This document shows positions 49,130 through 56,040 of a DNA stretch of 56,040 nt, one piece after another; the first letter of the stretch is position 1, and every line of letters begins with the position of its first letter. Below the pieces are notes generated by a model. It saw nothing but the letters and a program-made list of their open reading frames with translations. It was not told the DNA's origin and made no database searches. Position numbers and translations under genes: made by a program. Source of the stretch: JAFGQU01 sp964483625 (GTDB lineage Bacteria; Omnitrophota; Gorgyraeia; Duberdicusellales; 4484-171); NCBI GenBank assembly GCA_964483625.1, contig CAZABB010000010.1:1-56040 (forward strand), given 5' to 3'.

Positions 49130-50355
49130 TCGGTGCCGGCGCGGCCGGGATCGAAGCCGCAAAACACGCCGCAGGAGCCGGAAAAAAAACGGCACTTATT
49201 GATCTCAACGAACAGGCGTTTGGAGGGACCTGCTTGAACCGGGGATGCATCCCCACGAAACTCTACCTGTATAAGGGATTGAAGGAAAAAGACCCTTCCC
49301 GGATTTTCGCGCATAAAAATGCCGTGGTCGCTTCGCTTAAAAAAGCCGCGTTGAGTTTCCTGCAGAAACAGGGCGTCGATCTGATCTGGGGAAACGCGTC
49401 ATTCTCAGATGAACATACCGTTTCGGTCGGATCAGAAAAAATACGTGCCGATCATATCATTGTTGCTACCGGATCGGCGCCGCGAGATTGCTTAGGCATC
49501 GATGCCGAAAAAATAATCTTTGCCGAGCATCTCTTTTCTCTCGAGCATCTGCCCGAACGATTTCTTATCGTCGGCGCCGGAGCTATCGGGCTGGAGTTCG
49601 CCTCGTTACTCAATAATCTCGGCAAAAAGGTAACGGTTATCGAAAAGGAATTGCGGATCCTTCCCGGATTCGAGGAAATGACGGCGCAACGAATGAAGTC
49701 TCTTCTGAACCGGTCAGGAATTACCATTGAGACGTCCGCTATCGCGGACAACCGGGGCTTCGCTGACGTTGATCTGGTGCTTCTGGCAGCGGGGAGGAGA
49801 CCTGAGACAACAAGGCTTAACCTGGATGAAGCGGGTATTCACACCGATCCCGACGGAAGAATCATTGTCGATGAAACCTGCCGCACCAACCGTGCCCATA
49901 TCTACGCCTGCGGTGATGTCTCCGCCAGGAAGATGTACGCCTATATCGGAGAATATCAGGCTCGCGTGTGCGTCGATACGATCTGTGGAAAACCGGCCGC
50001 CTGCTCGTTTCGCGGCATTCCCGAAGGGGTATTCACTATTCCCCAAGTCGCTCAGGTGGGTTTAACCGAAACCGACGCGAAAAAGGAAGGCATTGAATGT
50101 CGTGTCCTCAAAACCCATTTCGCTCCGTATTCGGCGGCAGTGGTGTATGATGATACCGCCGGATACCTAAAAGTCCTTGTTGATTCCGACGACCGTATCC
50201 GCGGCGCGTCGATCATATCCGGTGAGGCCTGCGATTTAATCAGCCATTTCGCTTTCGCCATACGAAATAACCTTACCCGGAAAGCTCTGGCCGAAAGCAT
50301 CTTTATCCATCCGGCCCGGTCGGAAATCCTTACCCAGTTGGCCCGTCAGGCGTAG
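49111..50355 (+). CDS. Dihydrolipoamide-dehydrogenase-like flavoprotein disulfide reductase
   Basis: 414 residues, about 50 shorter than typical Lpd. FAD motif IGAGAAGIEAA, redox disulfide Cys41/Cys46 in GGTCLNRGCIPTK, NAD motif VGAGAIGLEFASLL, and the C-terminal HPARSE matching the catalytic HPxxSE. It reoxidises lipoyl groups of 2-oxoacid or glycine-cleavage complexes, but no E1, E2 or gcv gene is in the window. Its overlap with mdh argues for expression with the TCA-like genes. Mercuric-reductase-like or orphan disulfide reductases are alternatives. Confidence 0.85.
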   Translation: MYEILIIGAGAAGIEAAKHAAGAGKKTALIDLNEQAFGGTCLNRGCIPTKLYLYKGLKEKDPSRIFAHKNAVVASLKKAALSFLQKQGVDLIWGNASFSDEHTVSVGSEKIRADHIIVATGSAPRDCLGIDAEKIIFAEHLFSLEHLPERFLIVGAGAIGLEFASLLNNLGKKVTVIEKELRILPGFEEMTAQRMKSLLNRSGITIETSAIADNRGFADVDLVLLAAGRRPETTRLNLDEAGIHTDPDGRIIVDETCRTNRAHIYACGDVSARKMYAYIGEYQARVCVDTICGKPAACSFRGIPEGVFTIPQVAQVGLTETDAKKEGIECRVLKTHFAPYSAAVVYDDTAGYLKVLVDSDDRIRGASIISGEACDLISHFAFAIRNNLTRKALAESIFIHPARSEILTQLARQA

Positions 50356-50428
50356 CGGGAAAGACTGAATGAGGGCCCTGTCTAAAGCTTGAAAACACGC
50401 ATGGACCCCTACCGAAAAGGCGATTTTA

Positions 50429-50437
50429 TGGTATAAT
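50429..50437 (+). promoter_or_regulatory. Extended -10 promoter TGGTATAAT
   Basis: TG-G-TATAAT at 50429-50437 is a perfect extended -10 element. No good -35 box is placed upstream, as expected for this class. It lies about 53 nt before the response regulator ATG and follows a visible gene-poor gap (50356-50489), so a new transcription unit probably starts here. Confidence 0.65.
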
Positions 50438-50489
50438 AAACTTCATTATACAGCATATTTGACGGTTTCTTATTGCCCAAGGAGGAGGT

Positions 50490-50846
50490 ATGAACAAAAT
50501 ATTGATCGTAGATGATGAAGTCGAAGTCGTTGAATTTTTTAAAAATTTTTTAAAACGTAAAGGCATAAAAGCCCTTACGGCAACGGAAGCGAAATCGGCC
50601 CTGGAGATATTTGAGACGGAAAAACCCGAACTGGTGCTTCTTGACGTCCGGATGCCCGATGAAGACGGTTTTTATATCCTGGAACAGATCCGACAGAACT
50701 CGGATCAGACCAAAATCATTATGATTACGGCTAAAGACGATAAGGAATCGATTTCCCGGGCGAAAAAGTTCGGGGTTATTGACTATCTGGTTAAACCGAT
50801 CGAACTGGAATCGTTAGACACGCTCATTACCAAACATATGGATTAA
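50490..50846 (+). CDS. Receiver-only response regulator (CheY-like)
   Basis: 118 residues consisting only of a receiver domain: Asp8/Asp9 acidic pair, phosphoacceptor Asp52 in LLDVRMPDEDG, Thr80 and Lys102 in VKPIE. There is no output domain. The ribosome-binding site AAGGAGGAGG is excellent. It precedes a GAF/HD-GYP protein with no kinase nearby; the orphan 7TM kinase at 5694 is a possible but unproven partner. Confidence 0.92.
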   Translation: MNKILIVDDEVEVVEFFKNFLKRKGIKALTATEAKSALEIFETEKPELVLLDVRMPDEDGFYILEQIRQNSDQTKIIMITAKDDKESISRAKKFGVIDYLVKPIELESLDTLITKHMD

Positions 50847-50895
50847 ACCTTACATCAGGCTTCTGTGTGAGAAAGGCTCAAGGCCCCAGGGAATT

Positions 50896-52056
50896 ATGAG
50901 AATATCATATCGTCAAGAGCTCGAAAAAGCGGCCCGCCGGATGATTCTCATCCATCGTACCGATACGTTGATTAAACTGATCGTTCGTACCGTGCTGCGA
51001 TGCCTTAACGTTTCGCATGCCGGCATTTTCCTTTACGATAAAAATAAGAACTCATACCTTCTGAATATTACCAAAGGGGATAAGGGTGTGAAAGTGCCCT
51101 CCGGTTTATTACGCATATCCGGAGATTCGGCTCTGATCAAATATTTTTTGACCTGCTATACGCCTTCAGATAGCGAACATTTTCTTATTACCGAAAAGAT
51201 CCAGTCCCAATTGAAAAGTAAACGGCTGAAAAAGGATCCCGTACGGTTTCAGCTTTTCGAACAGCTGCGCCAGCAGTTGAGGATCTATAAAATAAAAATC
51301 GCTATTCCGATCTTCTTCCGGGATGAATTTTTCGGTGTATTTGTTCTGGGCGGAAAGAAAAATAAAAAAAAGTTTCAGACCGACGAACTTACGTTCCTGT
51401 CGATTCTCTCCTCCGACGTCGCCATGGCTATTCGCAACGCCAGTCTGTTCGAAGACCTCTCGGTTCAGTTAGAGCGTAATCAGAATCTGTTTGTGCAGAC
51501 CATCGCGACCCTGGCGGAGGCGATTGAAGCCAAAGATCATTACACCTCAGGTCATACCAAACGCGTGGTCAATTATTCCCTGGCGATTGCCGAAGAGTTA
51601 CGCAAACTTCGTAAAATACGCAAGGGAAAAGAGTTTATGAATAACCTGCGTATTGCCGCGCTTCTGCATGATATCGGGAAAATCGGTATCCCCGAACGGG
51701 TCCTGAATAAAGAGGAGCCGCTGATCGAAAGTGATTGGCAATCGATTAAAACCCATCCGTTAGTCGGGGAGGGTATCCTTTCTCCGATTAAAGAGCTCCA
51801 GCCGGTTATTCTGGGCGTAAAATACCATCATGAAAGATATGACGGCACAGGATATCCGCAGGGGTTACCCGGGAAAAAGATCCCTATGATTGCCGCGATT
51901 ATCGCGGTTGCCGATGCCTACGATGCCATGACGACCGATCGTCCCTACCGCAGGGCGCTTACGCACGATGAGGCAGTAGCCGAAATAAAAAAGAATGATT
52001 CTCTGCAGTTTCATCCCCAGGTCGTGCAGGCATTTGTCGCGGCATTTTCCCGATAA
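50896..52056 (+). CDS. GAF plus HD-GYP cyclic-di-GMP phosphodiesterase-like protein
   Basis: 386 residues. The GAF-like sensor domain spans about 20-185. The HD-GYP domain spans about 200-385, with His220, His-Asp at 258-259 (LLHDIGKIGIPE), HHERYDGTGYP at 311-321, and DAYDAMTTDRPYR. HD-GYP proteins hydrolyse c-di-GMP or related dinucleotides. Together with the receiver gene 49 nt upstream this looks like a split receiver-effector pair. Confidence 0.92.
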   Translation: MRISYRQELEKAARRMILIHRTDTLIKLIVRTVLRCLNVSHAGIFLYDKNKNSYLLNITKGDKGVKVPSGLLRISGDSALIKYFLTCYTPSDSEHFLITEKIQSQLKSKRLKKDPVRFQLFEQLRQQLRIYKIKIAIPIFFRDEFFGVFVLGGKKNKKKFQTDELTFLSILSSDVAMAIRNASLFEDLSVQLERNQNLFVQTIATLAEAIEAKDHYTSGHTKRVVNYSLAIAEELRKLRKIRKGKEFMNNLRIAALLHDIGKIGIPERVLNKEEPLIESDWQSIKTHPLVGEGILSPIKELQPVILGVKYHHERYDGTGYPQGLPGKKIPMIAAIIAVADAYDAMTTDRPYRRALTHDEAVAEIKKNDSLQFHPQVVQAFVAAFSR

Positions 52057-52064
52057 CGAAAACG

Positions 52065-53174
52065 ATGAAAAAAATTCTACTCCTTCATATTTCCCAATAC
52101 GGCGGGCATAAAAAGGCCAGTGAAAACATCGAAGAAGCTTTGCGTTACCGTAATCCGGACATAGAAATCAAAAACATTAACGGGTTCGGATATGTAGCAC
52201 CTCGTATGGAGAAGCTTATCGACTTCTTCTATATGCTCACGATTAAATACGCACCCTTTATCTGGGGAACGATTTACGACCGGAAAAGTGTCATAAAAAC
52301 AATGTCTCCCCTGCGGGGAATAGTAAACCGATTCGCTATTCCCAAACTGCTTCCTCTCATTGAAGAATTCCGGCCCGATATAATCCTGGCAACGCAAGCC
52401 TTTCCCTGCCTTATCGTCGCCGAAATGAAAAAGAAATATAAACTGAATATTCCTCTGGTGGCGGTCGTAACCGATTATTATCCGCACCGGTTCTGGATTC
52501 ACCCGGAAATTACCACCTATTCGGTTGCCTGCGATGTCGCCCGGGGGATATTGATCTCCGAAGGCGTGCCGGAGGAGAAGATCAAAATACTGGGAATACC
52601 TATTTCCTATCAGTTTACCCGGCGGCTTTCCCGGGAGGGAATCGCCCGTGAATTCGGATTCGCTCTGGATATCGAAACGGTCATGATTATGGGAGGAGGT
52701 CTGGGTATCGGTCCGATCAAGCAGATTATCCAGCGACTGGAGAAATCACCCCGTATTATCCAGTTAATCGTTGTCTGCGGGCGAAATGCCAAGCTCTATG
52801 CCTGGATAAAGAAACAGAAGTTTAAAAAGAAAATATTCGCTTATGGATACGTGGATTTCATCAATAAGTTGATGGATTTCTCCGATATTCTGATCACCAA
52901 AGGAGGCGGATTGACGGTCTCCGAGGCCCTGGTTAAGGGAATCGCCACTCTTGTGGTAAATCCCATTCCCGGGCAGGAAGACCGCAATGTCTGCTATCTT
53001 GAAGATAAACAGGCGATCATCCGGGTTACGAATCTCGAAAAAATAATCCGTCAGGTAAATATGTTGCTTGACGATGTCGCCTGGCGGGAGCGGCTGACCA
53101 AATCAGCCCGTCAGATTGCCTTAGATGAAGCGACGATCAAACTGGCCGATTTTGTTCTTGAAGGTACCGCGTAG
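52065..53174 (+). CDS. MGDG-synthase/UgtP-like glycolipid glycosyltransferase (GT28)
   Basis: 369 residues. The N-terminal domain LHISQYGGHKKASENIEEAL and WIHPEITTYSVACD match the MGDG-synthase domain, and the C-terminal GT28 domain has MGGGLGIGPIKQII and ITKGGGLTVSEALVKG. Such enzymes transfer a hexose to diacylglycerol, or process lipid II-like acceptors. Gene order with an acyltransferase and a GT2 enzyme supports an envelope glycolipid role. Confidence 0.87.
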   Translation: MKKILLLHISQYGGHKKASENIEEALRYRNPDIEIKNINGFGYVAPRMEKLIDFFYMLTIKYAPFIWGTIYDRKSVIKTMSPLRGIVNRFAIPKLLPLIEEFRPDIILATQAFPCLIVAEMKKKYKLNIPLVAVVTDYYPHRFWIHPEITTYSVACDVARGILISEGVPEEKIKILGIPISYQFTRRLSREGIAREFGFALDIETVMIMGGGLGIGPIKQIIQRLEKSPRIIQLIVVCGRNAKLYAWIKKQKFKKKIFAYGYVDFINKLMDFSDILITKGGGLTVSEALVKGIATLVVNPIPGQEDRNVCYLEDKQAIIRVTNLEKIIRQVNMLLDDVAWRERLTKSARQIALDEATIKLADFVLEGTA

Positions 53175-53176
53175 CT

Positions 53177-54016
53177 ATGTATTACCTTTTCTGTCTGGGA
53201 AAATTTCTCGCGTTGACTCTACCCCTCAAAGTGAGTTACGCGATCGCCGGTTTTATCGGTTATCTGCAGTATTATTTCTGCCGGCGTGATGTCGCTATCT
53301 TTGCCGGAAATTTAAAACCGGTCGTGAACGATGAACGGGAAGTACGCAGATGCATCCGGCAGATATTCAAGAATTTCGCGTATTATCTGGTCGATTTTTT
53401 TCGTTTCTCCCGTATGAATAAGGAATTTATCGACGCGCGCGTCCGGATCGAAAACGAACAGGTTATTCGCGATCTGCATGAGCAGGGAAAATCGGTTATC
53501 GTCTATAGCGCTCATCTGGGCAATTATGAACTGGGAGCGGCAATAATGTCTCTGCGGGGATATCCCATGTATGCTCTGGCTTTACCCCATAAAGACACGC
53601 GGGTAAACTCTTTTTTCAACACACAACGCAAATTGTGCGGCATAGACGTTATTTCTACCGATCAGATCAAAGCCTGTTTTCGTTATTTGCGGCAGGGGAG
53701 CATGATAGCTATCGTCGGCGACCGGGATTTCTTCGGAAAAGGCAAAGACATGTCCATGTTCAAGCATATCTGCCGGATTCCCAAAGGGCCGGTACGGTTC
53801 GCTGTGCGCAGCGGAGCGTATATCATCCCTACGTTTTTGATCCGCGAAGATACCTATTCTTATCGTCTTATTTTTGACCGGGCAATCGCTCCCGCAAACG
53901 GGGAGGGACCTAAAACAGAGGACGAACTGATGACTGAATGCGTCCGGGTGCTGGAAAAATATATCCAACGCTATCCGGACCAGTGGTACATGTTTACGAA
54001 ATTCTGGGTGAACTGA
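53177..54016 (+). CDS. LpxL/HtrB-type acyltransferase
   Basis: 279 residues. An N-terminal hydrophobic region precedes the HX4E catalytic motif (His113, Glu118 in HLGNYE). IVGDRDFFGKG and IPKGPVRFAVRSGAYIIP are conserved in lipid A late acyltransferases. It may acylate lipid A or a mannoside/glycolipid as PatA-like members do. The start is 2 nt after the glycosyltransferase stop. Confidence 0.87.
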   Translation: MYYLFCLGKFLALTLPLKVSYAIAGFIGYLQYYFCRRDVAIFAGNLKPVVNDEREVRRCIRQIFKNFAYYLVDFFRFSRMNKEFIDARVRIENEQVIRDLHEQGKSVIVYSAHLGNYELGAAIMSLRGYPMYALALPHKDTRVNSFFNTQRKLCGIDVISTDQIKACFRYLRQGSMIAIVGDRDFFGKGKDMSMFKHICRIPKGPVRFAVRSGAYIIPTFLIREDTYSYRLIFDRAIAPANGEGPKTEDELMTECVRVLEKYIQRYPDQWYMFTKFWVN

Positions 54017-54017
54017 T

Positions 54018-54683
54018 ATGGAAGTCTGGGCGGTTATTCCCGCGTATAACGAAGCAAACGCTCTCGGCGTGGTCTTAGAAGAACTGCATATGATCGGTTT
54101 GTCAGTGCTTCTCGTTGATGACGGATCGACGGACGACACCGCCCGAATAGGAGAGGAGGCGGGAGTAACGGTCCTTAAAAATGAAATAAACCTGGGAAAA
54201 GGACAGTCCCTGCGCCGGGGTATCGCCTATCTGCTCAAAAACGAAGAGTTTGATTACGTGATTATCATGGACGCGGACCGGCAGCACGCTTCTTCCGACG
54301 TAAAACATTTTCTCGATGAAGCTCAGAAAGGAGAAAGTTTCGTTGTCGGCAACCGCATGGATAATCCTGAAGGCATGCCCCTGGCCCGGATTGTCACCAA
54401 CCGGATTATGTCCTGGCTGATTTCCACGTTGATCCGGCAACGTATTCCCGACACCCAATGCGGATTCCGTCTCCTGAAACGGGACATTCTGGAAAAAATA
54501 CCTATTGAGACGGGAAATTTCGAAGTTGATTCCGAATTCCTGATCAAAGCGGCCCGCAACGGGATTCTGATAAAGTCCATTCCTATCCAGAGCATTTATC
54601 ATAAGGATTCCTCAAGTAAGATCAAACCGTTTATGGACGCGCTGCGATTTTTAAAATTCTTTTTCCGGGCGATGAGACGATGA
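54018..54683 (+). CDS. GT2-family glycosyltransferase (DPM1-like)
   Basis: 221 residues. VIPAYNEANALGVVLEEL, LVDDGSTDDT, MDADRQH and PDTQCGFRLLKR form the GT-A fold of dolichyl/polyprenyl-phosphate sugar transferases. There is no C-terminal membrane anchor. One base separates it from the acyltransferase gene, and its end overlaps pcm by 4 nt. Confidence 0.88.
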   Translation: MEVWAVIPAYNEANALGVVLEELHMIGLSVLLVDDGSTDDTARIGEEAGVTVLKNEINLGKGQSLRRGIAYLLKNEEFDYVIIMDADRQHASSDVKHFLDEAQKGESFVVGNRMDNPEGMPLARIVTNRIMSWLISTLIRQRIPDTQCGFRLLKRDILEKIPIETGNFEVDSEFLIKAARNGILIKSIPIQSIYHKDSSSKIKPFMDALRFLKFFFRAMRR

Positions 54684-55330
54684 ATATGTTTTCCTATACC
54701 CACCTGCGTAAAAAAATGGTCGAACAACAATTAGCCGAGAGGGGGATCGTCGCTAACCACGTCCTGAAGGCGTTTGAGCGCATACCGCGGGAGAAATTCG
54801 TTCCGGAAGGCTTACGCGAAGAAAGCTATCAGGACCGGCCGCTCTCGATCGGTTACAACCAGACTATTTCCCAGCCGTATATTGTGGCGTTGATGAGTGA
54901 ATTGATAGAACCGCGGGATGATGCGAACATATTGGAAATCGGAACAGGCTCAGGATATCAGGCGGCTATTCTTGCCGCAGCGGGCTGCCGGGTCTACAGT
55001 GTTGAACGTATCGCCGAACTGGCTCAGAACGCGAAAAAAACGCTGCGAAAGTTGAATCTTTCGGTCGAAGTGAAGATCGGCGACGGAACCGAAGGCTGGC
55101 CCGAACACGCTCCGTATGACGGGATTATGGTTACCGCCGCAGCGGAGGAAATACCGTCACCGTTGTACGACCAGGTTGGCATTGGCGGAAAAATCATTAT
55201 GCCGGTAGGTTCGGCTTCCGGGCAGAAACTGACGGTCTATGAAAAGCTTACCGCCGAACAAGGGAAGCAATCCTGTGTCTGTACCTGTATATTTGTTCCT
55301 TTAATCGGTAAATATGCTATCGGAAATTAA
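54680..55330 (+). CDS. pcm: Protein-L-isoaspartate O-methyltransferase
   Basis: 216 residues. IGYNQTISQPYIVALMSEL (active-site Ser in TISQP) and the SAM motif ILEIGTGSGYQAAILA are conserved. It repairs isoaspartyl residues in aged proteins. A start at 54686 is an in-frame alternative. It overlaps the next gene by 17 nt. Confidence 0.93.
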   Translation: MNMFSYTHLRKKMVEQQLAERGIVANHVLKAFERIPREKFVPEGLREESYQDRPLSIGYNQTISQPYIVALMSELIEPRDDANILEIGTGSGYQAAILAAAGCRVYSVERIAELAQNAKKTLRKLNLSVEVKIGDGTEGWPEHAPYDGIMVTAAAEEIPSPLYDQVGIGGKIIMPVGSASGQKLTVYEKLTAEQGKQSCVCTCIFVPLIGKYAIGN

Positions 55331-55790
55331 ACTCACAACTGTTCTTATCGCCGCCTCTCCCGTCCTTGAATTAAGAGGAGCGATTCCCTACGCGGCCGCG
55401 CATGGAATCGGAACGATAGAGAGTTATCTGCTTTCGATCGGAGGGAATCTTCTTCCGGTTATCCCTCTTTTTTTCTTTTATAAGGTCCTGTTTAATCGCC
55501 TGAAAGACGCTCCTCTGATCGGGAAATTCTTTCAATGGTGGGACCGTCGTATTGAATTAAAATCGAACCTGGTAAAGACCTACGGATTTATCGGGTTGAT
55601 CCTTTTTGTCGCGATTCCGTTCCCCACGACCGGAGCCTGGACCGGCACCCTGGTTGCCGCATTGCTTAAATTCCGTTTCTTCAAGGCGTTTGCCGGCATT
55701 ATTCTGGGAGTGCTTATTGCCGGATGTCTCGTAACTCTGGCAACACAAGGCGTTTTAAGAATCGGTTCGATTTTTACCGCGCCGCTGTAG
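55314..55790 (+). CDS. COG2426/small multidrug export-type membrane protein
   Basis: 158 residues with about four membrane segments. ASPVLELRGAIPYAAAHGIG is the family signature near the N-terminus, and PFPTTGAWTGTLVAALLKFR a conserved loop. Family members are called small multi-drug export proteins, but the function is not well established. Confidence 0.85.
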   Translation: MLSEIKLTTVLIAASPVLELRGAIPYAAAHGIGTIESYLLSIGGNLLPVIPLFFFYKVLFNRLKDAPLIGKFFQWWDRRIELKSNLVKTYGFIGLILFVAIPFPTTGAWTGTLVAALLKFRFFKAFAGIILGVLIAGCLVTLATQGVLRIGSIFTAPL

Positions 55791-55795
55791 AAACA

Positions 55796-56040
55796 ATGAG
55801 AATTATCGATAAAAAAAACCTCGGTCAAGCCCGTTCGCCCGGCATTACACAGATCACAGTACGCGCGGCGCGAATTGCCCGGAAAGCGTTACCCGGCCAA
55901 TTCGTCATCGTCATGCCTGATTCCCGGAGTGAACGGATTCCTCTGACTATTGTGGCGGCAGACCGTGAGGAAGGCAAGATTACGCTGATCTTTGAGGAAG
56001 CAGGATATACATCCCGGCGCCTGGGAGCATTAGAGGCAGG
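55796..56040 (+). CDS. N-terminal part of an NfnA/SudB-type FAD/NAD-binding subunit, partial
   Basis: 82 codons before the window edge: AARIARKALPGQFVIVMPD, then ERIPLTIVAADREEGKITLI. This matches the FAD-binding barrel of sulfide dehydrogenase/ferredoxin-NADP reductase alpha-type and dihydroorotate dehydrogenase electron-transfer subunits. NfnB/GltA-type partners usually follow, outside the window. It starts 5 nt after the previous stop. Confidence 0.75.
   Translation, partial: MRIIDKKNLGQARSPGITQITVRAARIARKALPGQFVIVMPDSRSERIPLTIVAADREEGKITLIFEEAGYTSRRLGALEA

Overview
The window is 56 kb of bacterial chromosome with about 70 protein genes, every one on the + strand, tightly packed and often overlapping. 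The organism looks Gram-negative-like (LpxL/HtrB-type acyltransferase, PilT). Gene content and order, together with the short palindromic spacers, fit an uncultivated lineage such as Omnitrophota (OP3). That placement is an inference and was not tested. A run of 10 N inside rpoC shows this is a draft scaffold.

Region 1 (1-7.9 kb) is an accessory lipid/polyketide-like cluster: the end of a hotdog-fold dehydratase, a FabF-type ketosynthase, a radical SAM/B12-like enzyme with a frameshift, a thioester-reductase-like SDR, a GMC-like flavoprotein with a ferredoxin-type cysteine cluster, a nitroreductase-like protein and a 7TM-GAF histidine kinase. From about 1.33 to 6.36 kb the DNA is visibly richer in A+T than its surroundings, which suggests acquisition. 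Region 2 (8.0-11.8 kb) holds housekeeping genes: stand-alone CoaC, RmuC, a DUF167 protein, a YfiH/laccase-domain protein and a sirtuin.

Region 3 (12.0-42.8 kb) is a fused information-processing supercluster. A clear sigma70-type promoter is followed by a tRNA 5'-half remnant, tRNA-Thr(GGT), rpmG, tRNA-Trp(CCA), secE-nusG-rplKAJL-rpoBC, rpsL-rpsG-fusA-tuf, and the S10, spc and alpha operons through rplQ. rpmD (L30) and infA (IF-1) are missing from their usual slots. rpmG and rpmJ are small genes read directly from the sequence. A near-consensus promoter overlapping a perfect palindrome lies inside the 3' end of fusA, just upstream of tuf.

Region 4 (42.8-50.4 kb) is central metabolism: a class I aminotransferase, LeuC/LeuD-type hydratase subunits separated by pilT, a short isocitrate dehydrogenase with mostly NADP-type residues, malate dehydrogenase and a dihydrolipoamide-dehydrogenase-like protein. 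Region 5 (50.4-56.0 kb) starts with an extended -10 promoter and carries a receiver-only response regulator, a GAF/HD-GYP protein, three envelope-lipid genes (MGDG-synthase-like, LpxL-like, GT2), pcm, a COG2426-type membrane protein and the start of an NfnA-like flavoprotein.

The most unusual overall signal is a set of dispersed intergenic elements, called families A-G here. Most are built from 7-12 nt units repeated in one arm and answered by the complementary unit in the other arm. Five families (A-E) have two or more copies in this window, several inside ribosomal operons; family F is a MITE-like inverted repeat with two copies. No transposase, integrase or CRISPR array was seen.
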